Assembly: GCA_964570625.1 (NCBI GenBank)
Contig: CAZMYW010000017.1
Coordinates: 1 to 64,000, forward strand
Direction of reading: 5' to 3'
DNA from: JBFLXB01 sp964570625
GTDB lineage: Bacteria; Nitrospirota; Nitrospiria; 2-01-FULL-66-17
Length of the DNA stretch: 64,000 nt
The position numbers and the translations under genes were made by a program. Position 1 is the stretch's first letter. Every line of letters begins with the position of its first letter. Below are positions 36,092-43,960 of this stretch, one piece after another. The notes under the pieces were generated by a model. That model was not told where the DNA came from and did no database searches. It was given only the letters and a program-made list of their open reading frames with translations.

Positions 36092-36214
36092 GAGCCTGTT
36101 CAGGAATGCGTCAGATGCCAGGCGCCGCGAGCACCGGACCGCAGCGTACTGGGTCGTACGTGAGGACCGGAAGCGTAGCGGCAACGCCGCAGATGACCGT
36201 TCATGGACAGGCTC
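36092..36214 (+). repeat. GAGCCTGT-family repeat, short form (copy 6)
   Basis: 123 bp with ends GAGCCTGTTCAGGAATG and the complement of GAGCCTGTCCATGAACG, and the best-preserved core of the family. The right end directly abuts the arsC stop codon (TAG then GAGCCTG). Confidence 0.92.
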
Positions 36215-36565
36215 CTAGAGGATCGCAGAGACGTTCTCGGGCGGACGGCCCAGCGCCGCTTTGCTTTCTGATAGGACGATCGGTCGCTCAATCAAGATCG
36301 GATGCGCGACCATGGCTTTGATGAGCTGTTGGCGCGTCAGGTCGGGTCGATCCAGTTTCAGTCCCCTGTACTCATCCTCTTTCTTCCGCATCAGATCGCG
36401 GGGTTCCATCTTGAGCAGCAAAAGGATGCGGTCCAGCTCCGACGCGGACGGAGGATGCTGGAGGTATTCGATAACCGTGGGTTCGATGCCTTTGGCGCGG
36501 ATCAACGCCAACGTCTTGCGCGACGTGCCGCAGCGTGTGTTGTGGTAGATGGTAACCGCGCTCAT
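36215..36565 (-). CDS. arsC: Arsenate reductase-like (ArsC/Spx family) protein
   Basis: A 116-residue thioredoxin-fold protein of the glutaredoxin-dependent ArsC/YfgD family. The active-site cysteine is in YHNTRCGTSRKTL (Cys12), and the C-terminal IERPIVLSESKAALGRPPENV matches the family. It may reduce arsenate, or be a redox protein of the YfgD subgroup. ATG overlaps the zinc-ribbon gene stop as ATGA; stop codon adjoins a repeat. Confidence 0.88.
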   Translation of the reverse strand: MSAVTIYHNTRCGTSRKTLALIRAKGIEPTVIEYLQHPPSASELDRILLLLKMEPRDLMRKKEDEYRGLKLDRPDLTRQQLIKAMVAHPILIERPIVLSESKAALGRPPENVSAIL

Positions 36566-36864
36566 CGACGCTTGCGCCCCGCCGTCTTCTTTGCCGCTGC
36601 GGGTGCCTTCTTCTTGGCCGGTGCGGGCGCCTTCTTCTTAGCGGGCGCCCGACTCGCGCCGCCCTTGGCCCGTATGCCGCGCACGGCTTTGGCCGACGAC
36701 CCTCCTGCGCGCGGCGTCCGTGCCGGGCTCGTCGCCCGACCCGCCGTACTCGGTCGCGAGCGGCTCCCGTCGTCCGTGAAGGTTGCGTGACATCGCTTGC
36801 AGGTCCATCGCCGCGTTTCGAGTTCAAATGACACTGTGGTCCAATCACACTTCGGACAACGCAT
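36562..36864 (-). CDS. Zinc-ribbon protein with histone H1-like Lys/Ala tail
   Basis: A 100-residue protein. Residues 1-30 form a zinc ribbon (CPKC at 3-6, CKRC at 22-25). The rest is low-complexity: Ser/Arg/Pro then repeated APAKKK units ending in RKRR, like the C-terminal tails of histone H1-like bacterial DNA-binding proteins. DNA or RNA binding is inferred from composition. Four-nucleotide overlap with arsC suggests coupling, though a functional link is unproven. Confidence 0.75.
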   Translation of the reverse strand: MRCPKCDWTTVSFELETRRWTCKRCHATFTDDGSRSRPSTAGRATSPARTPRAGGSSAKAVRGIRAKGGASRAPAKKKAPAPAKKKAPAAAKKTAGRKRR

Positions 36865-36887
36865 AGGCCCTCCTCGCCTCGTTCAGA

Positions 36888-36933
36888 AAATCCCCCCATC
36901 CCCCCTTTGACAAAGGGGGGCAAGGGGGGATTT
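36888..36933. repeat. C6/G6 palindromic repeat (copy A)
   Basis: AAATCCCCCC, CCCCCCTTTG, then CAAAGGGGGG and GGGGGGATTT form a long near-perfect palindrome centred on TTTGACAAAG. The same unit occurs at 43894. It lies between the ends of the DUF3386-like gene and the start of the zinc-ribbon gene, where it could fold as a bidirectional terminator. Confidence 0.85.
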
Positions 36934-36943
36934 GTTGTGCTGT

Positions 36944-37618
36944 TTACGCCAGTTGGTGTTCCCTGAACTCCATGACCCGCACGCGGACCTCGCCGGCTTC
37001 GGTACTGATCACCCGCCGCGTCCCCGGCACGAATACGCCATTGAGATTCGCATGTTCGTCCGAAATACTGTCCACCTGCTTGATCGCGCCGTCCTGCGGG
37101 TTGAAATAGTAGACGGTATAACGCGTGGTCAGATGCCGGCCGTCCGGCATGGTCATCGCGTCTTCCACGTTGATGGTGAACCGCACCGGTCCCATGCTAC
37201 GGTTGATTTGGCGAATGTGGTTTCCCAAGACCCGGTAGCGCGAGTTCATGGCGTCGCCCTGGATCAGGAGCAGGCGGCCCAACGGATGACCATCGTCCTC
37301 CCCGAGTCCGAGTGTGTGTCGTCCGTCGGACTGCTCGAACGTCCGATGCCCCCGATGCACCGCCATCATGCCGATCTGGCCTTCAGCCCATTTCTGGGCG
37401 TCGCCATCCGACAACGACACCTTGATCGTCTCGGGCAGCTCGACCAGCACGTCGCCCTCGGCCTGTTTCCCCGCTTCCCGAATAGTCAGGCCCGCACGAA
37501 ATCCCTTGAAGTCGGGTTTCCAACGATAGGTCGATTCGAATGCGTGCTGCAGCACCTCGCGCGCCTTGGGGTCGTCGGCCACGGTGACCGGTTCGGCGGC
37601 ATCTTGGTAGGTCTTCAT
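36944..37618 (-). CDS. DUF3386-like protein of unknown function
   Basis: A 224-residue cytoplasmic protein starting MKTYQDAAEP, preceded by GAGGGGG. Recognised tentatively as the DUF3386 type from AREVLQHAFESTYRWKPDFKGF near the N-terminus and RYTVYYFNPQDGAIKQVD near residue 175; this family is known mainly from cyanobacteria and plastids and has no assigned role. No signal peptide or membrane segment. Confidence 0.7.
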   Translation of the reverse strand: MKTYQDAAEPVTVADDPKAREVLQHAFESTYRWKPDFKGFRAGLTIREAGKQAEGDVLVELPETIKVSLSDGDAQKWAEGQIGMMAVHRGHRTFEQSDGRHTLGLGEDDGHPLGRLLLIQGDAMNSRYRVLGNHIRQINRSMGPVRFTINVEDAMTMPDGRHLTTRYTVYYFNPQDGAIKQVDSISDEHANLNGVFVPGTRRVISTEAGEVRVRVMEFREHQLA

Positions 37619-37651
37619 CGCATCCCCCTCGGTGTGAGTGAGCAGGGGGAG

Positions 37652-37680
37652 AGCCTAGCGAGTTGCGCGGAAAATTACAA
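37652..37680 (-). promoter_or_regulatory. Candidate promoter of the DUF3386-like gene
   Basis: Minus-strand TTGTAA, 17-bp spacer, TAGGCT, about 35 nt before the ATG at 37618. Confidence 0.4.
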
Positions 37681-37744
37681 GGCCACACGCCGGGCAGCTG
37701 GAACGTGACCGCCTGGTCAGTTTTAGCACTCGGTGATGACCCAA

Positions 37745-40192
37745 CTACTGCAGGACACCTAGGATCGCGATCGACCGCGGTCCGGTCCCTGCGGGCACTT
37801 CGCTTCCCACTTCGGTCAGCGCGCCGGTGCTCTGGTCAATGTTGAACGTGGTGAGGTTCCCAATGGAGACGTTCGCCACATACGCGAACCGCCCCGACGG
37901 GTCCACGGTCACGGAGAGCGCTCCATCGCCCGCCAGCACCTCGGTGCCTATCTCGGTCAGCGCCCCACTGACTTGATTAATGCTGAACGTAGTCACGTCG
38001 TCGGAAATTTCGTTCGCTACGTACGCAAACCGCCCCGACGGATCCACGGTCACGGACACCACTCCCACCCCCGCCGGCACCTCGGTGCCCACCTCGGTCA
38101 GCGCCCCGCTAGTTTGATCGATGCTCAAGGTCGTCACGTCGTTAGAGTTGCGGTTCGCCACGTAGGCGAACCGCCCTGACGGGTCCACTGTCACCGAACG
38201 CGGTTCGCCAGTCGCCACTTCGGTCCCCACTTCGGTCAATGCGCCGGTGGTAGGATCGATGCCGAACGTCGTCACGCCGCCTGAGTTCAGGTTTCCGACG
38301 TAGGCAAACCGGCCGGACGGGTCCACCGTTACCCAGTTCGGCGCATCCCCCGCCAGAACGTCCGACCCTACCTCGGTCAGCGCCCCGGTAAGCTGATTGA
38401 CACTGAACGTCGTCACATCATTGGAGTTACCGTTCGCCACGTAGGCGAACCGCGCTGAGAGATCCACCGTCACGGAGTACGGGCCATCCCCGGCCAGAAC
38501 TTCCATTCCTACCTCGGACAGCGCCCCCGTTGTCTGATCGATGCTGAACGTCGTCACATTGTCGGAGAGAAAGTTCGCCACGTACGCAAACCGCCCGGTG
38601 GGATCGACCGTCACCTGGGTCGGACGGCTCCCCGCCGCCACTTCGGTCCCTACCTCGGACAGCGCCCCCGTGGTCTGATTGATGCTGAAGGTGGTCACGT
38701 CGTCGCTTTCGTTCGCTACATAGGCAAACCTGGAAACGGCTCTGACCGGCGCGGCGGCCTCCGGCGTCAGGGCCACACCGAAGGGAAATCCTCTTGTGCT
38801 CGTTGAGCCGATCTTGGTCAGCGCCCCAGTCGCTTGATCAACGCTGAACGCCGTCATAACGTTGAACCCTTCATTCACCACGTAAACAAACCGCCCTGAG
38901 GGGTCCACCGCCACCGCGTTGGGGAGGGCCCCACCTCCTGCCTCTGTTTCCACCTCTGTGCCCACCTCGGTCAACATCCCAGTCATGGAATCGACTCTGA
39001 ATGTTGTGACGTCATCCGACACTGCGTTGGCCGCGTACACCCACCGACCAGTCGGGTCTATGGTCAGGGACTCCGGTGTGGTCCCCGCCGAAACCGCCGC
39101 GCCCACCTCCGTGAGCGCTCCAGTAGCCTCATCAATACCAAACGTCGTGACGCTATCGGAACCTGAATTCGCCACGTACGCAAATCTCCCTGACGGGTCC
39201 ACCACGATGGAACGAGGCCCGTCGCCCGTGGAAACCTCCGTATCAACCTCTGTTAGCAACCCAGTCGTTTGGTCAATACGAAACGTGGTGACATCGCTTG
39301 AGGCCAGGTTGGCTACGTATACAAACCGCCCGGTGGGATCCACTGCAATTGCAACGGGCCCGATTCCTGCCGCCACTTCGGTGTCCACCTCAGTCAACGC
39401 ACCCGTTGTTTGGTCGATGCCGAACATCGTGACGTTGTCTGAAGAGGAACTACTGCTTGCGACATACGCAAACCGCCCGGTTGGATCAATCGCGATGCCA
39501 AATGCCCCAACATCCGCCGGGACCTCCGTCCCGACTTCGGTCAAGGATCCAGTGACGGAATTGATACGAAACGCGGTAACGTCGTTGGAGCTGCTATTGA
39601 CGACGTAGGCAAAGCGACCAGACGGATCCACTGTGACTGAAAATGGAAGATCCCCTGTAAACGCGTAGCCCCGGTGGCGTAATTGTCCCGTAGCACTATC
39701 TACGTAGTAAATTGATATCGTATCATCGTCGCGGTTCGTCACGTAGGCAAAGCGCGGGAAGGGGGTCGTGAACTTCCAGGTGAACTCAGCCGCCAGGGGA
39801 TTGCCCGCGGTATCGGTGACGGCGGTCGTCAGCCGCGCCGTGACCGTCGCCCCGCCGAGTAACGGCGCGGCCGGAGAAAACGTCGCGGTAGCGCCGGAAT
39901 AGGAGACCACCCCCGCGAGGTTGTTGCTCCCAGTACTGACCAGAAACGTCGCCGTGGTCAGAGTTGCCGGATCGATCGCCTCCGAAAACGTCGCGGTCAC
40001 CACACTATTGAATGGCACAGTTGTGGCGTTGCTGGCGGGGCTGGTTGCCGTGACCGTCGGCGCGATCGAGCCCCCGCCGCCACCGCTGCTGCAGGCTCCC
40101 GTCCACAGGAGCAGGAGCAGTGCCCCTCCACGTCCGACCACGCCATACCCCTGGGGGACGAACCACGCGCAGGAGAATCCTTCGGACCGCAT
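37745..40192 (-). CDS. Lipoprotein with Ig-like domain and fourteen beta-propeller repeats
   Basis: An 815-residue exported lipoprotein. A signal ending in the lipobox TGAC (Cys about 34) and a Gly-rich spacer precede an SbsA-like Ig domain (about residues 45-150, PTVTATSPASNATTVPFN...FTWKF). Fourteen repeats of about 46 residues follow, consensus FAYVANxxSxDVTTFxIDQTTGALTEVGTEVxAGxxPxSVTVDPSGR, like the 6-phosphogluconolactonase/YVTN propellers. After the seventh repeat a linker (LTPEAAAPVRAVSR) breaks the pattern, implying two seven-bladed propellers. The ATG at 40192 has GGAGG at normal spacing; the ATG at 40198 is too close. Ligand unknown. Confidence 0.85.
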   Translation of the reverse strand: MRSEGFSCAWFVPQGYGVVGRGGALLLLLWTGACSSGGGGGSIAPTVTATSPASNATTVPFNSVVTATFSEAIDPATLTTATFLVSTGSNNLAGVVSYSGATATFSPAAPLLGGATVTARLTTAVTDTAGNPLAAEFTWKFTTPFPRFAYVTNRDDDTISIYYVDSATGQLRHRGYAFTGDLPFSVTVDPSGRFAYVVNSSSNDVTAFRINSVTGSLTEVGTEVPADVGAFGIAIDPTGRFAYVASSSSSSDNVTMFGIDQTTGALTEVDTEVAAGIGPVAIAVDPTGRFVYVANLASSDVTTFRIDQTTGLLTEVDTEVSTGDGPRSIVVDPSGRFAYVANSGSDSVTTFGIDEATGALTEVGAAVSAGTTPESLTIDPTGRWVYAANAVSDDVTTFRVDSMTGMLTEVGTEVETEAGGGALPNAVAVDPSGRFVYVVNEGFNVMTAFSVDQATGALTKIGSTSTRGFPFGVALTPEAAAPVRAVSRFAYVANESDDVTTFSINQTTGALSEVGTEVAAGSRPTQVTVDPTGRFAYVANFLSDNVTTFSIDQTTGALSEVGMEVLAGDGPYSVTVDLSARFAYVANGNSNDVTTFSVNQLTGALTEVGSDVLAGDAPNWVTVDPSGRFAYVGNLNSGGVTTFGIDPTTGALTEVGTEVATGEPRSVTVDPSGRFAYVANRNSNDVTTLSIDQTSGALTEVGTEVPAGVGVVSVTVDPSGRFAYVANEISDDVTTFSINQVSGALTEIGTEVLAGDGALSVTVDPSGRFAYVANVSIGNLTTFNIDQSTGALTEVGSEVPAGTGPRSIAILGVLQ
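37800..39640 (-). repeat. ~138-bp tandem DNA repeats in the propeller gene
   Basis: The coding repeats are partly conserved at the DNA level (for example CGCAAACCGCCC and CGTCACGTCG blocks recurring every 135-145 bp), most strongly in the half encoding blades 8-14. Confidence 0.7.
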
Positions 40193-40363
40193 GGACATAC
40201 CTCCAATTGATAATGGGGTGCGGTCAGTGTGCGCCACCATCGAGCGCGGAGTCAAGCGGCGGTGGGGTCCACACCGAGCGGCATCAGGATCAGACGGCTA
40301 GAGCCTCGCTCGTCTCGCCCCCTTCGTCTTTCCAGCATCTTCGCGAGTTTACGCCCGCACGCC

Positions 40364-40392
40364 TTGATTAGGCCTCGTCGATGCGATAGGCT
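40364..40392 (+). promoter_or_regulatory. Candidate promoter of the P-type ATPase gene
   Basis: TTGATT, 17-bp spacer, TAGGCT, 30 nt before the ATG at 40422. Spacing is the ordinary sigma-70 type and not the 19-20 bp of MerR-family copper regulators. Confidence 0.4.
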
Positions 40393-40421
40393 GCACGTGC
40401 GTCCGACTATTGTCTCATCCC

Positions 40422-42782
40422 ATGAACGAACGACCTGCAACCGCGATTGATCCGGTCTGTGGCATGACCGTGGATGCGGCCAACCCTCGCGGTGGGACGC
40501 ATGTCCACGCGGGCGCCACCTACTATTTCTGCAATTCCGGCTGTCGTGAACGGTTCACGGCAGACCCGAATCGCTATCTTGCTCCACAACAACAGCCCCA
40601 GCTTGTGACGATCGGCCCGCCGCCGGCTCACCATCGCCCGTCACCGCCACCTCCTGCGCCGCCGGGCGCGAAGGTCGAGTACGTCTGCCCCATGCACCCG
40701 GAGGTGATCAGCGATCGTCCCGGTCCGTGTCCCAAGTGCGGGATGGCGCTCGAGCCGCGGATCGCCCAAGTCGACGAAGGGCCGAATCCTGAGTTGATCG
40801 ACATGACCCGACGGTTCTGGGTCGGGGTAACGGTGGGGTTCCCGGTCTTCGTGCTGGCCATGGCCGACCTGCTGATTGGGCCGGCCCTGCGCGAACTGAT
40901 TCCGATGGCTGCGTCGAACTGGATGCAGTTGGCGTTGGCCACGCCCGTGGTGCTGTGGGCGGGGTGGCCGTTTTTCCAGCGCGGGTGGACCTCGCTCGTC
41001 ACCCGAAACCTCAACATGTTCACCTTGATCGCAATGGGTGTGGGAGCGGCCTACGTGTACAGCGCGGCTGCCACCATTGCGCCCGGACTGTTCCCGCAGG
41101 GCTTCCGGATGCACGGCGCGGTGGAGCCCTACTTCGACACCGCGGTAGTCATTACCGTCCTGGTGCTGCTCGGTCAAGTGCTGGAACTGCGCGCCCGCGG
41201 CCGGACCGGCGCGGCGATCCGGGCCCTGCTGGGCCTTACGCCCAAGACCGCACGCGTCGTGCGCGACGGACGCGAAGAGGACATTCCCATCGAGCGCGTG
41301 CAGCGCGACGACGTGTTGCGCGTTCGCCCGGGCGAAAAAATCCCGGTAGACGGGGTCGTGATCGAAGGACACACGTTTGTGGATGAATCGATGATCTCGG
41401 GTGAACCCATTCCGGTGGAGAAACACGCGGGTGGCCGCGTGATCGCGGGCACGATCAACGGCACCGGGACGTTGCTCATGAGGGCCCAGCGGGTTGGCGC
41501 GGAGACCTTGCTCGCGCAGATCGTGCGCATGGTCGGCGAGGCTCAGCGAAGCCGCGCGCCGATTCAGCGCCTGGCGGACACAGTCGCGGCGTATTTCGTC
41601 CCCGCCGTGGTCGCGGTCGCCGTTCTCTCGTTCATCGCATGGACAGTGTGGGGGCCCGAACCGCAACTCGCTCTCGCATTGGTCAACGCAGTGGCGGTCC
41701 TGATCATTGCCTGTCCCTGCGCGTTGGGGCTCGCCACGCCCATGGCGGTGATGGTTGGCGTGGGTCGCGGCGCGCAGGCCGGAATCCTGATCAAGAACGC
41801 CGAGGCCCTGGAAACGCTCGAACGCGTAGATACACTCCTGGTAGACAAAACCGGGACCTTGACCGAAGGCAAGCCGAAGCTGACCGACGTGGACGCGGCT
41901 GTGGGCTTTTCCCCCGACGACATCCTCCAGCTCGGAGCGAGTCTCGAAGTCGCGAGCGAACACCCGATCGCTGCCGCGATCGTGGCGGGGGCAGCGACCA
42001 GCGGTATGAGGCTTTCCAAGGTGGACGGATTCGTGTCGTCGACCGGACGCGGCGTGATGGGAACAGTGGAAGGGAAACGCGTGGTCCTGGGGACCCAGGC
42101 GTTCCTCGACTCGCAGGGTATCGCACTGGGCGAACTCCTGCCGCAGGCCGATGCTCGGCGCCGTGACGGGGCCACGGTGGTCTGGCTCGGCGTGGACGGT
42201 AAGCCCGCGGGCCTGTTCGCGGTGGCTGACCCGATCAAATCCACCACGCCCGAGGCAATCGACCAGTTGCGGAGGGAGGGACTGCGCATCGTGATGGTCA
42301 CGGGTGATTCGCGCATGACGGCGGAGGCCGTGGCGTCTCGCTTGGGCCTGGAGGACGTCCGGTCGGAGGTCCTTCCGGAGCACAAGTTGGACATCGTGAA
42401 AGCGCTCCAGGCCGAGGGACGGATTGTCGCCATGGCCGGCGACGGCGTGAATGACGCCCCGGCGCTGGCGCAGGCCCACGTGGGGATCGCCATGGGTGCG
42501 GGGACCGACGTGGCCATGCAGAGCGCGGGCATCACCCTGGTCAACGGCGATTTGCGCGCCATCGCGCGGGCGCGCCGGCTGAGCCGCGCGACCATGCGGA
42601 CTATCCGGCAAAACCTTTTCTTCGCGTTTGCGTACAACACGGTGGGCGTGCCGGTGGCCGCGGGGTTGTTGTACCCGTTCGCGGGTGTGTTGATTAGTCC
42701 GATGTGGGCGAGCGCGGCGATGAGTTTCAGTTCGGTCTCGGTAATCGCCAACTCGCTACGCCTCCGCCGTTCCTCGCTGTGA
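40422..42782 (+). CDS. Cu+/Ag+-type P1B ATPase with YHS and HMBD domains
   Basis: A 786-residue inner-membrane heavy-metal pump. Two N-terminal metal-binding modules are seen in place of HMA domains: a YHS domain (DPVCGMTVD...YYFCNSGCRERF, residues 11-52) and a heavy-metal-binding domain (VCPMHPE...GPCPKCGMALEP, about 85-112). The core has eight transmembrane segments, SGEPIPV actuator motif, CPC in IIACPCALGLATP, DKTGTLTEG phosphorylation site, SEHPIA and GDGVNDAPAL. CPC indicates Cu+ or Ag+ (CopA/SilP group). The start at ATG 40422 gives the usual N-terminus. The stop (TGA) directly abuts a repeat. Confidence 0.92.
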   Translation: MNERPATAIDPVCGMTVDAANPRGGTHVHAGATYYFCNSGCRERFTADPNRYLAPQQQPQLVTIGPPPAHHRPSPPPPAPPGAKVEYVCPMHPEVISDRPGPCPKCGMALEPRIAQVDEGPNPELIDMTRRFWVGVTVGFPVFVLAMADLLIGPALRELIPMAASNWMQLALATPVVLWAGWPFFQRGWTSLVTRNLNMFTLIAMGVGAAYVYSAAATIAPGLFPQGFRMHGAVEPYFDTAVVITVLVLLGQVLELRARGRTGAAIRALLGLTPKTARVVRDGREEDIPIERVQRDDVLRVRPGEKIPVDGVVIEGHTFVDESMISGEPIPVEKHAGGRVIAGTINGTGTLLMRAQRVGAETLLAQIVRMVGEAQRSRAPIQRLADTVAAYFVPAVVAVAVLSFIAWTVWGPEPQLALALVNAVAVLIIACPCALGLATPMAVMVGVGRGAQAGILIKNAEALETLERVDTLLVDKTGTLTEGKPKLTDVDAAVGFSPDDILQLGASLEVASEHPIAAAIVAGAATSGMRLSKVDGFVSSTGRGVMGTVEGKRVVLGTQAFLDSQGIALGELLPQADARRRDGATVVWLGVDGKPAGLFAVADPIKSTTPEAIDQLRREGLRIVMVTGDSRMTAEAVASRLGLEDVRSEVLPEHKLDIVKALQAEGRIVAMAGDGVNDAPALAQAHVGIAMGAGTDVAMQSAGITLVNGDLRAIARARRLSRATMRTIRQNLFFAFAYNTVGVPVAAGLLYPFAGVLISPMWASAAMSFSSVSVIANSLRLRRSSL

Positions 42783-42906
42783 GAGCCTGTCCATGACTGG
42801 TCATCTGCGGCGTTGCCGCTGCGCTTCCGGTCCTCACGTACGCACCCTGTACGCTCCGGTCCGGTTCTCGCGGCGCCTTGCATCTGACGCAGTCCTGAAC
42901 AGGCTC
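42783..42906 (-). repeat. GAGCCTGT-family repeat, short form (copy 7)
   Basis: 124 bp in reverse orientation relative to most copies. GAGCCTGTCCATG starts immediately after the ATPase stop codon, and the distal end is the complement of GAGCCTGTTCAGG. The core is well preserved (TCCTCACGTACG, GTACGCTCCGG). Confidence 0.92.
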
Positions 42907-42992
42907 CGCATTCGCGGGAACTTGATAACTACGCCAAGTTCATCATCTTCTTGCCGCTGACTGGACACCTGATTTAGACTACCTGCTCGACA

Positions 42993-43856
42993 ATGACTGA
43001 CGACAACTGGATTTTTGACGCCGACGAGGTGACGTTTGAGGAGCGCGTGGTGGCGCGGTCGCACCAAGTGCCGGTGTTGGTGGACTTCTGGGCTGAGTGG
43101 TGCGGACCTTGCCGTTATCTGGGGCCGATTCTGGAGGAGGTCGTCGAAGACTTCGAGGGGCAGGTGCTGCTCGCCAAGGTCGACACGGATCGCAATCTCA
43201 GCCTGGCTCAACGCTACCGGATACAGACGATCCCCAATGTGAAAGCGTTCTCCAAGGGAACCGTCGTGAATGAATTCGTGGGGGCGCTCCCCGAACCCGC
43301 CATTCGGCAGTTCATCCAACGACTGATTCCCACTAAAGCCGACGCGCTGGCTGATCAGGGTGCGGCCCGGGAGCAGGCCCAGCAGTGGGAGGACGCGTTG
43401 CAGTGTTATCGCGACGCGCTCGCGATCGACGCGTCCCACACGGCCGCGGTGGTCGGTGAGCTCCGCGTGCTGGTGCACCTCGCGCGGTGGGAAGACGCCA
43501 GAGCCGTGTACGACCGCCTACCCGGGCCGGTACAGGTTCGCGACGACGTGACCGCGCTCAAGGCGCGGATCGATCTGGGTTGGGTCGGCGCAGGCGGGCT
43601 ATCCATCGCGGATCTGGAGGCTGCCGTCAGCGGGCATCCCGGCGATCTGGAGCCGCGATTCCAACTCGCCGCCCGATACGCGGCTGCACAGCGCTATCGC
43701 GACGCACTGGACGCGTACGTCGCGATTCTGGAGAAAGACCGGCACTTTAAGGATGGTGCGCCGCGCAAGATGATGCTCCAGATTTTCGAGGTGGTCGGCA
43801 TGCGAAGTCCGCTCGCGGAGGAATACCGCGAAAAGCTCGCTCGCCTCATTTACTAA
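42993..43856 (+). CDS. Thioredoxin-domain chaperedoxin (CnoX/YbbN-like)
   Basis: A 287-residue cytoplasmic protein. The N-terminal thioredoxin domain has an active WCGPC motif (FWAEWCGPCRYLGP near residue 37) and the cis-Pro region IQTIPNVKAF. The C-terminal 170 residues form TPR-like helical repeats (QQWEDALQCYRDALAID; QRYRDALDAYVAILEKD). This architecture is that of CnoX (YbbN), which protects clients from oxidation and passes them to chaperonins. The retained CxxC suggests it can catalyse redox reactions. Confidence 0.87.
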   Translation: MTDDNWIFDADEVTFEERVVARSHQVPVLVDFWAEWCGPCRYLGPILEEVVEDFEGQVLLAKVDTDRNLSLAQRYRIQTIPNVKAFSKGTVVNEFVGALPEPAIRQFIQRLIPTKADALADQGAAREQAQQWEDALQCYRDALAIDASHTAAVVGELRVLVHLARWEDARAVYDRLPGPVQVRDDVTALKARIDLGWVGAGGLSIADLEAAVSGHPGDLEPRFQLAARYAAAQRYRDALDAYVAILEKDRHFKDGAPRKMMLQIFEVVGMRSPLAEEYREKLARLIY

Positions 43857-43893
43857 GTCACGATCAGCTGGTGACGACCCCACGCAAAAACAC

Positions 43894-43938
43894 ATCCCCC
43901 CTTGCCCCCCTTTGTCAAAGGGGGGATGGGGGGATTTT
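43894..43938. repeat. C6/G6 palindromic repeat (copy B)
   Basis: Second copy of the palindrome at 36888: ATCCCCCC, GCCCCCCTTTG, then CAAAGGGGGG and TGGGGGGATTTT. It lies between the CnoX-like gene and the peroxidase gene and could end the former's transcript. Confidence 0.85.
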
Positions 43939-43960
43939 CGCACGGCGGGACCGATTGGGC

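Noticed and set aside
36106..36321. Short frames encoding GAASTGPQRTGSYVRTGS-like peptides in several repeats
   Set aside because: They arise from the open frame across the repeat core and change at each copy's borders; no ribosome sites. Treated as a property of the repeat.
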